Shown here piece by piece: positions 35,501 through 47,900 of a DNA stretch of 64,000 nucleotides. The position numbers were made by a program, and so were the translations under genes. Source of the DNA: Acridotheres tristis (Eukaryota; Chordata; Aves; Passeriformes; Sturnidae); contig CM072891.1 of NCBI GenBank assembly GCA_037013685.1, forward strand, positions 3,944,501 to 4,008,500, in the 5' to 3' direction. The notes beneath the pieces were generated by a model. It searched no databases. It was not told the DNA's origin and worked only from the letters and a program-made list of their open reading frames with translations. Every line of letters begins with the position of its first letter. The stretch's first letter is position 1.

Positions 35501-38500
35501 TTAAATATAATAAGGTTGTCTTCAGAGCTACAGAATCAAAAATGAAATTGATTCTTTCCTATGTTATTCTCGGAAAAGCTGAACTTGCTTGAGATGGCTC
35601 CAGTAAACACAGGAAGACCTATTAAATGCCCTGCTCAGCAAGGGGTGTTTAAAACTATGGAAAAAACATGAATACATTAAAAATATATATAAATTAATGG
35701 ATTATTTATTTCCTGAAAGTTTCACGTACAAATTAATAGTGATATGTCAGGCTGATGAAGTATCAGCTCTAGAGGCAAGCTTTGTTAGCACAGCACTATA
35801 TTTTTCTAAATATAGTTAAGCTGTTATCCTTTCAAATTTGATTTCAAACAATATAAATCAAGCATCCTATTTAGTTAAAAACTAAACCATAGTGAATTTA
35901 TCTATATTACAAATTTTAATTCCTTCCAAATGAAATGGGGCAGTGATTTCAAAGACTGCTAAAAATATATTGCATTTTGTCAAAAAACTACAAAACCTAT
36001 AGGGAGTATCAAAGGAAAAAAATTCAAAAGCATTCAAATCACTTAAGAACCTAAGTTCTAATTTCAGAGGTGACTTAGGACTGGATCTTTAAAAGTATGA
36101 AGCCTACAAATGCATCATAGGTGGTTTAATGCTTTGAAAAAACTATCATATAAATAAATAAATAAATAAATTTGCAACCTTCAGTGCAGTTTCTGCCACT
36201 CCATCCTGTCACTTTAAACAGTAGCATAGAAAATCTCAGGTCACTTTTAGTAACTTCCTAAATATTAGCCCTAGTTCCAAGGTAGTAGCTAGTCTTCTCA
36301 TTTAAGAACCACTTTGTGTTGTTATCAGCTTCTTTAAGTACTGTCATCAGAGGGAATATTATTCTTTTATTTCTCAATACAATTTAATGTTGGAATAATA
36401 GAAGTCAGGATACAGGTATTGTTGCATCACTTCAAATGATTTTTTCTAATATAGGTATTTGTTGTTCTCTATAATCTGGTCTTTCATAGCCTAAAATATA
36501 TTCTTCTCAAAAACTCATGGGAGATCAATATAGTCTAGATACATAAAAAGCTTATAATCTCTTATATGAGATTTCTCTTTACATAAAATTATGTTCTGAT
36601 ATGATAAGAACATTATGATTTCTTAATTACAAACTGCAAATTTCACAGAACATGGAAAGGAATTTCCATGGGGCATATGTTAGACAGGGATAGATTTCTC
36701 ATTTATAATTCAGGGAAGGATAATTGTCTACATTTTATTTTAATGCCTTGAGTGTGGCGTTGTTTACTTATTCAAAAAAGCAACTATAGCCATTTCTTAC
36801 AATTTCATTTCAAGCACTGAAAATAAGAAAACCATCAGCTGAAGGGAGGAATTAGATAAGTTCTTAAATACTGGGGATGTGAGAATCTTCTAGTTCCATC
36901 CTAACAGAAGTAATAGATCAGTCCTGGATATAAGGAAAGTTACCTAGGTCGATACTGAAAATCTTGTATCTGTACCATTTCTGGTGTGTGTGAGATCCTC
37001 CAGAGAGGAGAAAAAGAGTGAGAATCTTTTTCTTTTTCAGTGTTTCAATTTCTGCATAATAAAATGGATACCCAACTACGTATTCTTCTCCACAGAAGCT
37101 AAGGGAAACAGAATGGCCTTGTCATTATCTTGACATAGACCCAGAAAATTCAAGGGGATGTGCCAGTAATTCTACAAGAGCCTATTCCTTGGCTTTCATC
37201 CAGCTTGATCCTACAGAAGTTTTGACACCAGTCCAGCAAGACAGAAGGCCTGAGTCAGTTCTCCAGAGAGGCCTGTGCTTTGACATCACTGAGCTATTCA
37301 ATATACTGATGAGCTGGTGACTTCAAGGGCACATGACCAAGTCTACCACTTTTAGACACACTAGGCTGGAGACCTCAGAGAAACTTATGCTTTCAAATCA
37401 GCATGGCAAGCTAATGTTTCTGACCCAGTCACGTCAGTGTTACTCACCATTTGGCAGCTGATGAGAAAGTTACAGATAATAAGCTAGAGACTTCATAGTG
37501 GTTTTTCCTCATTTCAGACTGTTCTGGGTTCTTCTGCCTCAATATCAGCTCAGGGAAGCTGCTAAAGGACTCTGCCTTGTTTTACCTTCACACTTGAATG
37601 TTCTACCACTGTAGTCTCTCAAACAATTCTTTCCCATGTGATCAACAAAGCAGGACTGCTGAAAAAGAGCATGAGAATTTTTTCCTTCATGTAAGGCTGC
37701 TAAAATGGATCTGAAAATTGTAGTCTCAAGGAGAAAAGTGACTGTATTTTACATAGGCATTCAGTATCTAGCATCCCTCAGAAATTATCCCAGGTTCCTA
37801 TATGTGCTGAGCTATTGACCATATTAACTGAGACAGAGATCTTTTGAATGGCCTTTGCAGGAAGTCAGGTTCTCCATATGATGTGAGAACTCAATATGCA
37901 CATGGCATAAAAGTGCTCAAAATTTCTATTCATGTTTGGCAAAAAATGCACATCCTTGTTTTCAAGTAATTTTTTTAATTCTTATTTGCCAATTTGAGAC
38001 AAATTAGTTTAGAAAAAAACTGAGAGGGTATATCTTACCTGGTGATGGAGACTGCATGATGGGAAAAGGACACGGGAGAAGAAGGAAACAGTTATGTGTG
38101 TGGGAGATGCTAAGAATGATTCAGTGCATGTAGACACTACAAGGTGGCAAGGAGATGGAGTAGCAGTAAAAAACGTCACTCTGTTAGGTAGTCGGATTTG
38201 GGATTTCAGTGAGCCCTGAAAAAATCTCTCAGCATTGTGTCTGTCTTTCATCCTGCTGCCTATGCCAGAGGAAGACAGTATGGCTGCCAGTTAACAAGGG
38301 TTCCCTCTTTCCCCATTTCCTAAAAACCTGAATCCTTCTCAGAGCTGTTGCTTTCCTTTATTGCCTGTCAGACCAAGTTACTTCCTTTTGACTGCATGCA
38401 TTACTTTCAGGCACCCACACATCTCATGGGTGGTATGTCCCAGCTTTGCATTTGTATTTTCCTGTCATTTTCGCATTACATGAAGTAAGTACAATATGAA

Positions 38501-41500
38501 CTCTGGTGTTCTGAGGGACTGTAGAACAACTTGCCCTCTCTCTCCCCTCACCAACTTGGTAATTTAGAATAATGCAATATCCTGTTTGGTTCTTCAGCTA
38601 ACAGTTTTGGTCACTTGAAATAACAGGTCTTCTACAACGATTAATTTTGGAAAGAGTACTAATCACGTGCAAGCATTTTGTATCATTTCCTTGATGTACA
38701 CTTCTAACTTCCAGACATTTCATTCTAATATAATGTCGCCTATCAAGATGTACCAGAAATGGAATTTAAAAGAATAGTAGCTCCATATACTTGCTTGACT
38801 CCTCTTCCTGCAGTATTTGACTGTGAAGGATCCATGGCATTGTCTGAGTAGCATTACTGTGGTAGCTTTTGAAAAGTCAGACTAAGGACCAAAGATCTAT
38901 CTGCTAATACTAGAATCACTTTTTATCTTTTCTTATTGGCAGTAACTCACTTCTGAAATGGGAAAAAGCTATCTTTTTTCCAGACGTGTGAAGAAAATTA
39001 CATGATTACAGGAAAATACATGGAGTGCAATATGTTTTTTTTCTAATTGTTTATTAGGCTATTCACTATATGCATATGGCACAGTGAAAGAGTAGGTTTC
39101 TATTCATCTTCCTAGCCATATGACTGAATTCACCTGTTGAGGATATGGTGTGACAGTTAGTACTAAATGATATATGATGAACTACAAATAATCAGACACC
39201 AGGCCCTATTGATTGACATGTCAAGAGTATGGCATCTTAAAAAATTATAGACAATGCAAATTGATATCTTCTTGCAATTTCACTTAAGTATCTTTCTGTT
39301 GGTATAATTACATTGAAATATATTAAAAAAGTTATAGATTTAAAATAAATGCCCTGTAAGGATTGTAAAATGCTTTCAAAGGTACATTTTATAAGTTTTT
39401 TTCTAAAATTTTAGTGAGTACGGTGAATCAGATGTATGTTTGATATTATGGATTTTTATTGGCCTCTGTTGCTAAATATTTTAAATATTGGGTTATAGAT
39501 GTTAAAGGCCTCCCTTAGAGAAAGGTTTTTCTGGTATATGAATTAAGCTTCTGCTCATATAAAAACTTTCACAGATTATGGATTACATGTAGAGGGCAAA
39601 AAGGGATAAATGAAGTATAGAGACCTATTATTTTTATTTTTGTTGAAGGCATTAAAGGAGATACCTACAAACTATCTTCTCAGGAGCTTCTGGAGGGGGG
39701 GAAATGCCAAAGCCAAGACCCTATAAACAAGGTGTGTAAAATGTTGGGAAGGTGTGAAGATTTGCTTGAAGATTCTGCACAGTTCTACTTCCCCAGGCAG
39801 CTGGTGACAAGCTCTAATAGCTAAACCATTCAACTCCTGAAGTCGACAAAAAAACCCCCAGACAACACATCAGTATTTTAACACAACTTTATTTTTGTTT
39901 CCCTAGGGTATAAATTTAGTGCTGCACCTCTTCCCACACAGCAACTTATTCAAGCTTCTAATTGTTATCCAATTTCAAGTCTAAAACCCACAGTATTGCT
40001 GTTAGAAGGAATAAGAGAACAATCAGTTTTTTAAAAAATTGAAACAAGGAATATAATGCGAAAAGTACATACTTAATGAAAAAGCCTCTAAACCAGAAGT
40101 TTACCTGATGTCTTGTATGTGCAACTGCAAATACTTGTCTTGGTTGCTTTAGATAAGAAAAATTAGATAAGCTAGATACTGTCTGCTTAGCTTATGTTCT
40201 TTACTTATGAAATGATGTGAAACAAGTTGTTAGGAACAAGACTTCTTCTACCATATGGAGGACTGAAAAAAAAACTTCTCCCACATTTACTTTCTACACT
40301 CTGGGCAATGACACTTGTTCATTAGCTGAGATCAACAAGCTACAGTGGCAAAGGCAGATACAAAACCTGTTGAAGTTGAGAAAAATATTCACTTCAAAAT
40401 TTGGTATACTTGAATTCCGTTGCCCTAAAACATCAGCTGTGGTCAAGGGTATTGGATGCAATCCAAGTGAAAAAAATTAAAGGAAAGCAGTGAGAGAATA
40501 AAGCAGTTCAGAAATAGCTCTAGTTTGATGAAGGAATTGTTCTACCTACCACAGGAAATTCACATATAAGACCAGGTAAGTTTCTTAGTTAACAAACATT
40601 ATGTCACTGAGAGGACCAAACAGAAGAAACACTTCAATGAAGTGAGATCTCACATTATGGATCATATTGTATCTCAAGAACAATAATTGTGACTATTCAA
40701 CTAGGAAAAGGAGAAAAAAGATCACTTCTTCAAAGTTTTAAAAAACACACAATTTAGCAAATACATAGAAAAAAGGATTTGTTTGTTAATTCAATTTTTT
40801 TTATTCCATTATATACAAACCACGTTGCAATTTCTGTCTATTAAACGGCTTTACCAACTATAAAGTTTAACTGGCCACAGCAGTACACTACAGTATTGTC
40901 CAGAACAATGAAATCTTCCTTTTGCTTTTGTCTTCCTTTCACCAGATCATATATTCATTAATTTACTCTTTATACTGGGGGCTGGTGGAATGCCCTTCAA
41001 AGTTACTGGAGGTCTTTCAGCACATTTTGTTGGGTTTGTTTCATACTTTAGAGTTTCTAGCATATATAAGACAAATATGTTGTTTGCTCTACCTTGCAAT
41101 CAGGCTTTAAATCTTCCTCATTAATCCAGATTTGTCTTAATATTAATCATAGTACTGAACTGTCTGTCTCCTCTGTCAACAGGAATGACTATGATAAGTA
41201 GCAATGTCTCTTCTGAGAAAGAGTTAATTTTAATTAATCAAGACATCCATCTGGCCTTTAATAGAAAAATGGGGATTGTCTCAAGGATCACTTGTTCTAA
41301 ACTCCTTCCTCATAGTCATGAAATGATTCCAAACCTAGGGCAGTAAAGTTACTAAAGAACAAGAAACAAAGTGAGTAGAGGTGGAACAGAATGGATCATA
41401 AATGAGGACTGAAGATGGGGTCAAATCTTCAGGGATTAATTTTGTTTTGATATAGTGTGAAAAAGAAGAAAAGACGGTTCAAAATGCAATGGAGTTAATG

Positions 41501-44389
41501 AATAACCACTCCCTTGAACCTATGTGTAAAAGTATGAGTATGTAGCTGACAAAAGAGTTGAGGACTTCATTTATGTCAATAGAGACTGTAATTTTGCAGT
41601 TTTTGTACAAGTGCTTTTAAGAACAAATCTGAATGCTTATCTGTAAGTGCGCAAAAGTCCTTTTTATCAATTAAGAAAAGCATGTGAGTCTCCAAACGTT
41701 GCAGTTAACACTGGCAGTGATAACTATCTTTTTCATTTAAATGCATTTTCAGAAGACTGTATGGCTCTGTACAGCAATAATTTTGTGTTTGATTCTTGTG
41801 TAGCTGTGACCTTTTGGAACAACAGCATCTTTACCACACTGAATGCAACATTTTTAAAGCCAAGGAACTAGCTGCTGAAACAATGCTGAGGTAATTCTCC
41901 AAGACTACAGTGTTAAATCAGCTGCTTTCTCCATTTCCTATGAAGTGATGTCAACTACTCCTTGCTAAACATAATAAAAGGTATTCAGTTACTTAAGAGG
42001 TGCTATTGCATTACATGATACAGAAACATGAAAAGGAAACCTTTATTGGTCCTTGTTTAAAAGCACCTTCTCAAGCATGTGGTCAGTGGAAACCTGCCCA
42101 GATGTTAGTTTACACAGAAATATTTTTTGAATGCTCTTTCAGATTATTGGCACCAAGCCAGCACACCAGCCCCATGAGAAAAATACACAGGCGAAACTCA
42201 GCTAATTAAAGAAAGTGTATGTAAATGGTGTCAAAGAGGGAAAAAGCAATGTATCTCGCCTAGAGCAGTCTGACCCTATAAGGATTTCCAAGGACTGATG
42301 AAGAGGTCATCAAGCTGCTGTATAAATATATCCTTTCCTTGATTTTATCTACTATGCAAAAAAAGAAAATTTGTTCACAAGATCTCTTAAGTCTTTTCTA
42401 GCTGACAAATAACTGATGAAACCAGCCCATAGATTTTTAAGAGAGTATCATAAATTAAAGTTTTATTTCTAAAAGGTACCAGTTGGCAAAGTATTCTCAG
42501 TTTAATTTTAAAATATAGTTTTTGGTCTACCTAGCTGCTACTAGTTGCCAGCTCTCTTTCAGCTGCATGACAACATTCCACCTCATCCCAGCAGGTATGA
42601 TGCTGGGCTGTAAAAGCTGCCATGGAAATTGCTGGTGCCTAGGGGGACAGGTAAATAAATGCTGCTTTTCTAGTATATAATGGTTTTCCCAAGTGGGGAA
42701 GCAGTGTGTTACAGTATCCCAGCAAAGTGGGAGACAGTAAGCTATAATGCCGAAAGAATCACAAGTGTGTACTCTCAAAAAAATCAAGGTTGATGTTCTG
42801 AATGCCTTCCCCAGTATTGCTGGAAGAATGGAGTCTAATATATCTTTTCCAATTAAGAATTCTTCTACAATACTAAGTAATTAAGTATCATATTCTCCAT
42901 GTGTAATAAACAGCAACTTTCCAAAGACTGAAAAGTTAATAATGATGCGCACGCAGTATCTGAAAAGTCTAGAATACAGTTTGCAAGTATTACATTTCCC
43001 CCACAGCAAACTCAATTACCTAAGCTAAAATCAGTAATATTGGTGTAGCCATGAGATTACAAAGAGAGTAAAGATTTTAAGGAAAAGTAAAATATTTAAT
43101 AACCATGATTGAGAAAAAGAAGCTCTATGGCAGAGAAGAATCAGAAGGAAGACATCTGCAGCTGAAGATTCATTTGCTTTCTACAGCTACATTCAGTGAG
43201 TCTGGTAGAAGAAATTACCTCTTCTTACAAATTGTGCCTCAGTAGATTTGAAGCTCTTTGGCAGCTTTTGGCTGCCTTTGAATCCACACTGTTATGTTGC
43301 TCTAAACACCCCAACAATTCTGTGTTTTGGATTGTGACATCGAAGATCTATCAGTAGAGCAAATATTTAATCTAGAGTGTATGAGTAGAAATTGAGGGGG
43401 AAGAAGACACAAAGAAATTTTTCAGCTTTAAAGTAAATTGGGAAGTATTTTTAATGTTTTAATATCTTAAATATTGGTGTATCTTTACTTTCTTTAAAAT
43501 ATTTTCTGTTTAATAAAATTTTTATTCATGCTTTAAAAAAAGCAAAAAATTGCACTTTCCTTTGCTGCTGTGTTGCACTTGATCAATACTGAGAAGCTGT
43601 GATTATTACTGAGTTTTATGTGCTTATGGAAAAAGCCTAGAATACAGGGGGAAAAAAGTGATCCAACTATGCCAGTTTGAAAAAGAAGTGAAGTTTTTAA
43701 GTTCTTGAGGAATTTTCTGAGGAGAAACTGTTGCTGAAGAGAAAGGTTGATGAAGAAGGAGTTAGGATAGAGTGCTTCGAAAGTATGGATGGTGCTAAGG
43801 TAGCTATACACAAGGCTCCTTCTGTGAAAAATGTTTAATGACATTGTACCTCTGTTTGCACATAACTCTCTGTAGTTCTTCCTCTAAAAGAAATTGATGT
43901 TATGAATGTAAGATAAAACTTAAGAACTTTACTAATCAAATCCTGCATGGCACCTTCACCTGTGACATATGGTATGATAAGGTGTAAATTTTTTTACGTG
44001 TTGTTGATTATTTCTTCCTATAGTCAAGAAGGAAATGAGAGAAAAACAAGTGTGACTGCCAGTGAAAGAAACTGCAAGACACAATTGCATCCAGCTCATA
44101 CTTCTGTATGAAAAGACAAAATAGAAACATATTTTATTGATAATTAGATATTTAGAGGATTAATTAAAACTACTTGTAATCTGGGAGGGGAGGACCTTCC
44201 TCAGGCTGGTGCTGATAGACCTCTTTAATAAACAGGTAAGATCTGATAGGTGTTCCACATAACCATGATGCATAAACCCTATTCACTTCTTGGAAAATAT
44301 CAAATTACAGTAATCTCATATCTAAGAAATGAAACAGCACAGGTGTGAATTGTTGGTGAAATCTGGAGAACGTGATTTTGGGCAGCTGA
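35501..44389. other. Noncoding stretch, few recognisable elements
   Basis: An (AAAT)5 run lies at 36151-36171. At 37261-37500 related phrases recur (CAGAGA-x-TATGCTTT-like, CTGATGAG, GCTGGAGACTTCA-like), which may mark a decayed tandem repeat. Frames such as 38009-38251, 40217-40480 and 42527-42787 are short and unrecognised. I can support no gene. Confidence 0.4.
36151..36171. repeat. (TAAA)n microsatellite, five units
   Basis: Five perfect TAAA units, a short tetranucleotide run with no notable flanks. Confidence 0.9.
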
Positions 44390-44940
44390 TCATGTGTAAG
44401 GGATGGGCTCTGCCTGTCTCCAAGGGGTACCCAGTGCATGAGCTCCCTCCTCTCAGGTCCCCTCCAGATCTCCAACCAATACAGGAGGCACAGCCACCCT
44501 AACAGAGCACACTTCTATTCTGAGTTTGACAGCAGCGTTTCTTTCTCTGCTGGTTCTCTTTTCCATCAGCGGCAGCACGTTGGGAGAGCAGGCGTGATGT
44601 TCCTCTGCACAGGATTCAGCAGAGCCAGCCAGGGAAGGCAGCACCAGAGCTGCCACCCCACCTGCCAGAGCAGACCCTGCCTGAATCCCTGCCACAACTG
44701 TGAAACCAAGGAGATTCGTGTAGAACTGCACGGCATCCTTCAGGAGCCCGTTTGTGTCACTTGGGAGTGCGGATTTAAACTGGATTCCACTATCCAGAAA
44801 CTACTGTGATTTCATAAAATTATAAAATTCTGAAAATTTAAAATAATAAAAAAGAAAAATGAGGAAAAAAAACCCCAAAAATGTTTCTTAAAAGAAAAAA
44901 AAAAAGAAAAAAGAAAAAAGAGAAACCCAAACTTGAATAT
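44390..44940 (+). other. Unidentified GC-richer block with an A-rich 3' tail
   Basis: From about 44390 to 44790 the composition shifts to GC-richer, with noticeably more CpG than the flanks. It then returns abruptly to an AT-rich end with AATAATAAA and a long A/AAAAG-rich tract (44850-44935). Frames are open on both strands (plus 44438-44809, 123 codons, Cys-rich in its second half; minus 44453-44731, 92 codons); I recognise neither. The order (GC-rich body, stop codon, AATAAA-like signal, A-rich tail) would fit a retroposed transcript on the plus strand, or a fragment of an unknown repeat. Confidence 0.35.
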
Positions 44941-47900
44941 ACTTGAGTATACTTTAAAGGATTAAGCAATCTTCATGACAGGAAAGCAAAAACATTTTAT
45001 TTTGAACTGAGTTTTCTCTTGTAGTACTACTTACAAAAGGCTAGTGATATGACTAATAGTTTGTAAGGCAATGCACAGTCTTTATAAAATAACAGTATTC
45101 TGCCTCTTGTCTCATATATTGAGACTAACAGAAGTCAATAGCATGAATGGTATTGTAATATTCAGTTTAGTTATTTTCTAATCTCTGCAGATAGAGTTAG
45201 GCTTTATGATAGGTGTGGCAAGAGCCACCTCCCAAAGAGAACAACTTGGGAAAGCCTCAATTCACTGAACACTAAAGGAATTAATTTTTAATTAGATTTA
45301 TTGCATAAATGAGTTTCTTGAAAAGTATATGAAACTTAAGTTTTGTTTGGAGATTCTGGACTACATATTTGACTACAAAATTTATTTGATTTGATGAATT
45401 TCTAGGCAAACAGAGAGGATGAATCTTCTCGGTTTGAAAGTTTTATATCTCTCTGTTCAAGCCTTGGATTTAGAGTTCCTGTGAAAATTTGACATCAGTT
45501 GCAATGATTTATGAATCAAGTGACCTTGCTGTTGGGATAGTTTCTTTCAGTGCTGTTGGGCTTTTGGCATGCTGGAATTAGACACATGATATTTAACTTA
45601 ATAGAAGCTTACTGGAGAAACTATAAGGCAGCACAATCCTAAATATAGCTGGAATTAGTAAAATCTGTGCCCTAGCTTTTAGCTACCGAGGTGCTATTTT
45701 GAGGATCACATCGGCGTTACACAATTTCTTGCATCAGTGCTAGGTATCACAAGACCAAAATGAGCATATAAATGTTAAGAAGTCGTGCTTTTGGGACTGA
45801 GAAGTGTTGTCATGCAAAGAGAGAAGCACCAATAGGTGCTGGTGCAGCACAGAAGCAACAGATCTTTCCAAGCCACTTTTCTTAACTTCTGGGGTCCCTT
45901 ATCCTGGTCATTGTTTACAATATTAATATCACGTGGTATATGGTGTTAGGAATCCATCTTCTTATTGGATTAGTTTTTAGACATGAGGTACCAAAGAAGA
46001 TTCACAACTTGGAATGCACATCCAGCATCTTAACTGAGGGTGATCTGGCTTATCCATGGCACGGATCAGACCGTCACTTACACTGGGCTATGGCACAGAC
46101 TCCTCAGTGGTGGCAAAGGAGCTTTGTCAGCCCCTGCCTGCTTCCTTCAGCAACATAGAAAACTCCCAAAGTGTGACAGGTAGGGCTGCTGTAGCTGTGC
46201 TTTGCAATTTCTTCTCCTGCCCTTTGTTCCTGGGTGCTGTGGACACTGGGGATAGCTACACAGATTTGGAGAGAGTTGAGGAGAGAATGTGGGCTTACTT
46301 TGTTCCATATTATTTTCCCTTTTCTAGCAAATTTGCCTCAGGGGGAATATATGCACCTATTTTTTAGAGGGCTCTGCTTTAATACTTTAAGGGCTGAAAT
46401 AACTGTTAAGGGGGTTGTTCTGATAGATATTCTAGTAGCAATACTGTACCATGCTCAATAGACCAGCTCAGTGGTCTAAAAGTGTTTCCAGTTCTCTGCA
46501 TTGCACAATTTCATTTACTCTGAGTAAGTAACAATTTAAAAGGTATTGACTGAGTTCACCACCTAAGATGACATGATATGGAAAGTTGCCACCACTAGCT
46601 GATGTAGATTTTATAGCAAACTCCTGTTTCTCAAATGCTGAGTTGTTGTTTAAACTCTGGTGACAGTGACTGAAACTGGTAGATTGCCTTCTGGTAATAT
46701 TTCTATTGGACAACATGACAAGTTGAATTATGCTGTATAACAAATTCTACATACTACCACAGCTTTTAGAAAATTGTTTTTGTCAGCTAAGAAATTATTG
46801 ATTGAGTAAAAAAATATTTAAAGTCAGGCAGTAAGAAAACTGGTGAAAAGGTTAGGTATAGTGTACTTTCCCAGAAATTGCCCCCATAAATTCTTCAGTC
46901 ATCAACTAAGACTCTGATACCACCTAAACTTCCAGGTAGTCCTCTCTAGCTACAGAACGTATGCTTTAGGAGGCTCAATCTTGGTTGTACAGTAGAGAAA
47001 ACAATAAATAAAACTTCTTATGGAATTAAAATTGCATTAGTGAAGCTTGTTTATGTCCTTCTAAGTTAAAAGAAAATTAAAATTTAATTTGCAGGTAAAA
47101 TGCAAGAGAAATTTTATGTGTCAGGACAGCAAACTTAAAGGGAAATAGTGTACCTAGAAAAAGCAGTGAGTACTGGGCTTTCAGAGACATAATTATTACT
47201 TCATAAACATCTAGAATAATAGTGCTAACAAAAGCCTTGTACAGAACAAGAGAACATATTTCTAAGCACAGTGAATGGGACCTGATTTAACTTTGTAGGT
47301 ATGAAAAGTGTTGAGCTCTGGAGCAGTGTTTCTAGGGTAAATTGTACAGCTTAATGGGAACCTGTGTGAGTTTGGAGGCACATAAAAATAGCACAGAGGA
47401 CACGGGGAGAGGAGTTGATTGCCAAGACATGGCCCAGTGAGAGGCACAGAGAGTGTCTATTCAGACTCTGCATTGAATGCAACATTGTCTTTCTGCTTAG
47501 TACAGACTGTAGGGATGGGAGCTTTCAAGAAACTGGCAGGACAGTTTCAATTAGGATGTCTCAATAGTGCATTTTGTGGGCTGTACCACGTACATCTGTG
47601 TTACATATTGACACTAATTCTTAATTGTCCTATGAATACAATTCCTTGAGACCTTGCAGCTTAGGGCCTTCAACTCTCCCCTAACTCCTGAAAATATATC
47701 TTACTGTTTTAAGAAAACTGTAGATAATCCCATCTCTCAAAACCTGTCGATTTCCAGATCAATCCTTCATTGCTTAATTTTCTTGCTCTGTGTGGCCTGA
47801 TAGTGCATTTATGTAAAGATTCTGTTAGCTTCCATGGGAGCAGTGGTTATGCAAGTACTGCTGAGCTAATGCTCTGCCACATTTTAAAGCTTTCTTTGTG

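Noticed and set aside
40555..40575. 21-nt segment between CACAG and GTAAGT, possible microexon
   Set aside because: The acceptor has a poor pyrimidine tract and there is no supporting context; weaker than the 63816 candidate.
45940..46461. Three overlapping plus-strand frames that might be a retroviral or gene remnant
   Set aside because: No motif of gag, pol, env or any host family could be recognised in any frame.
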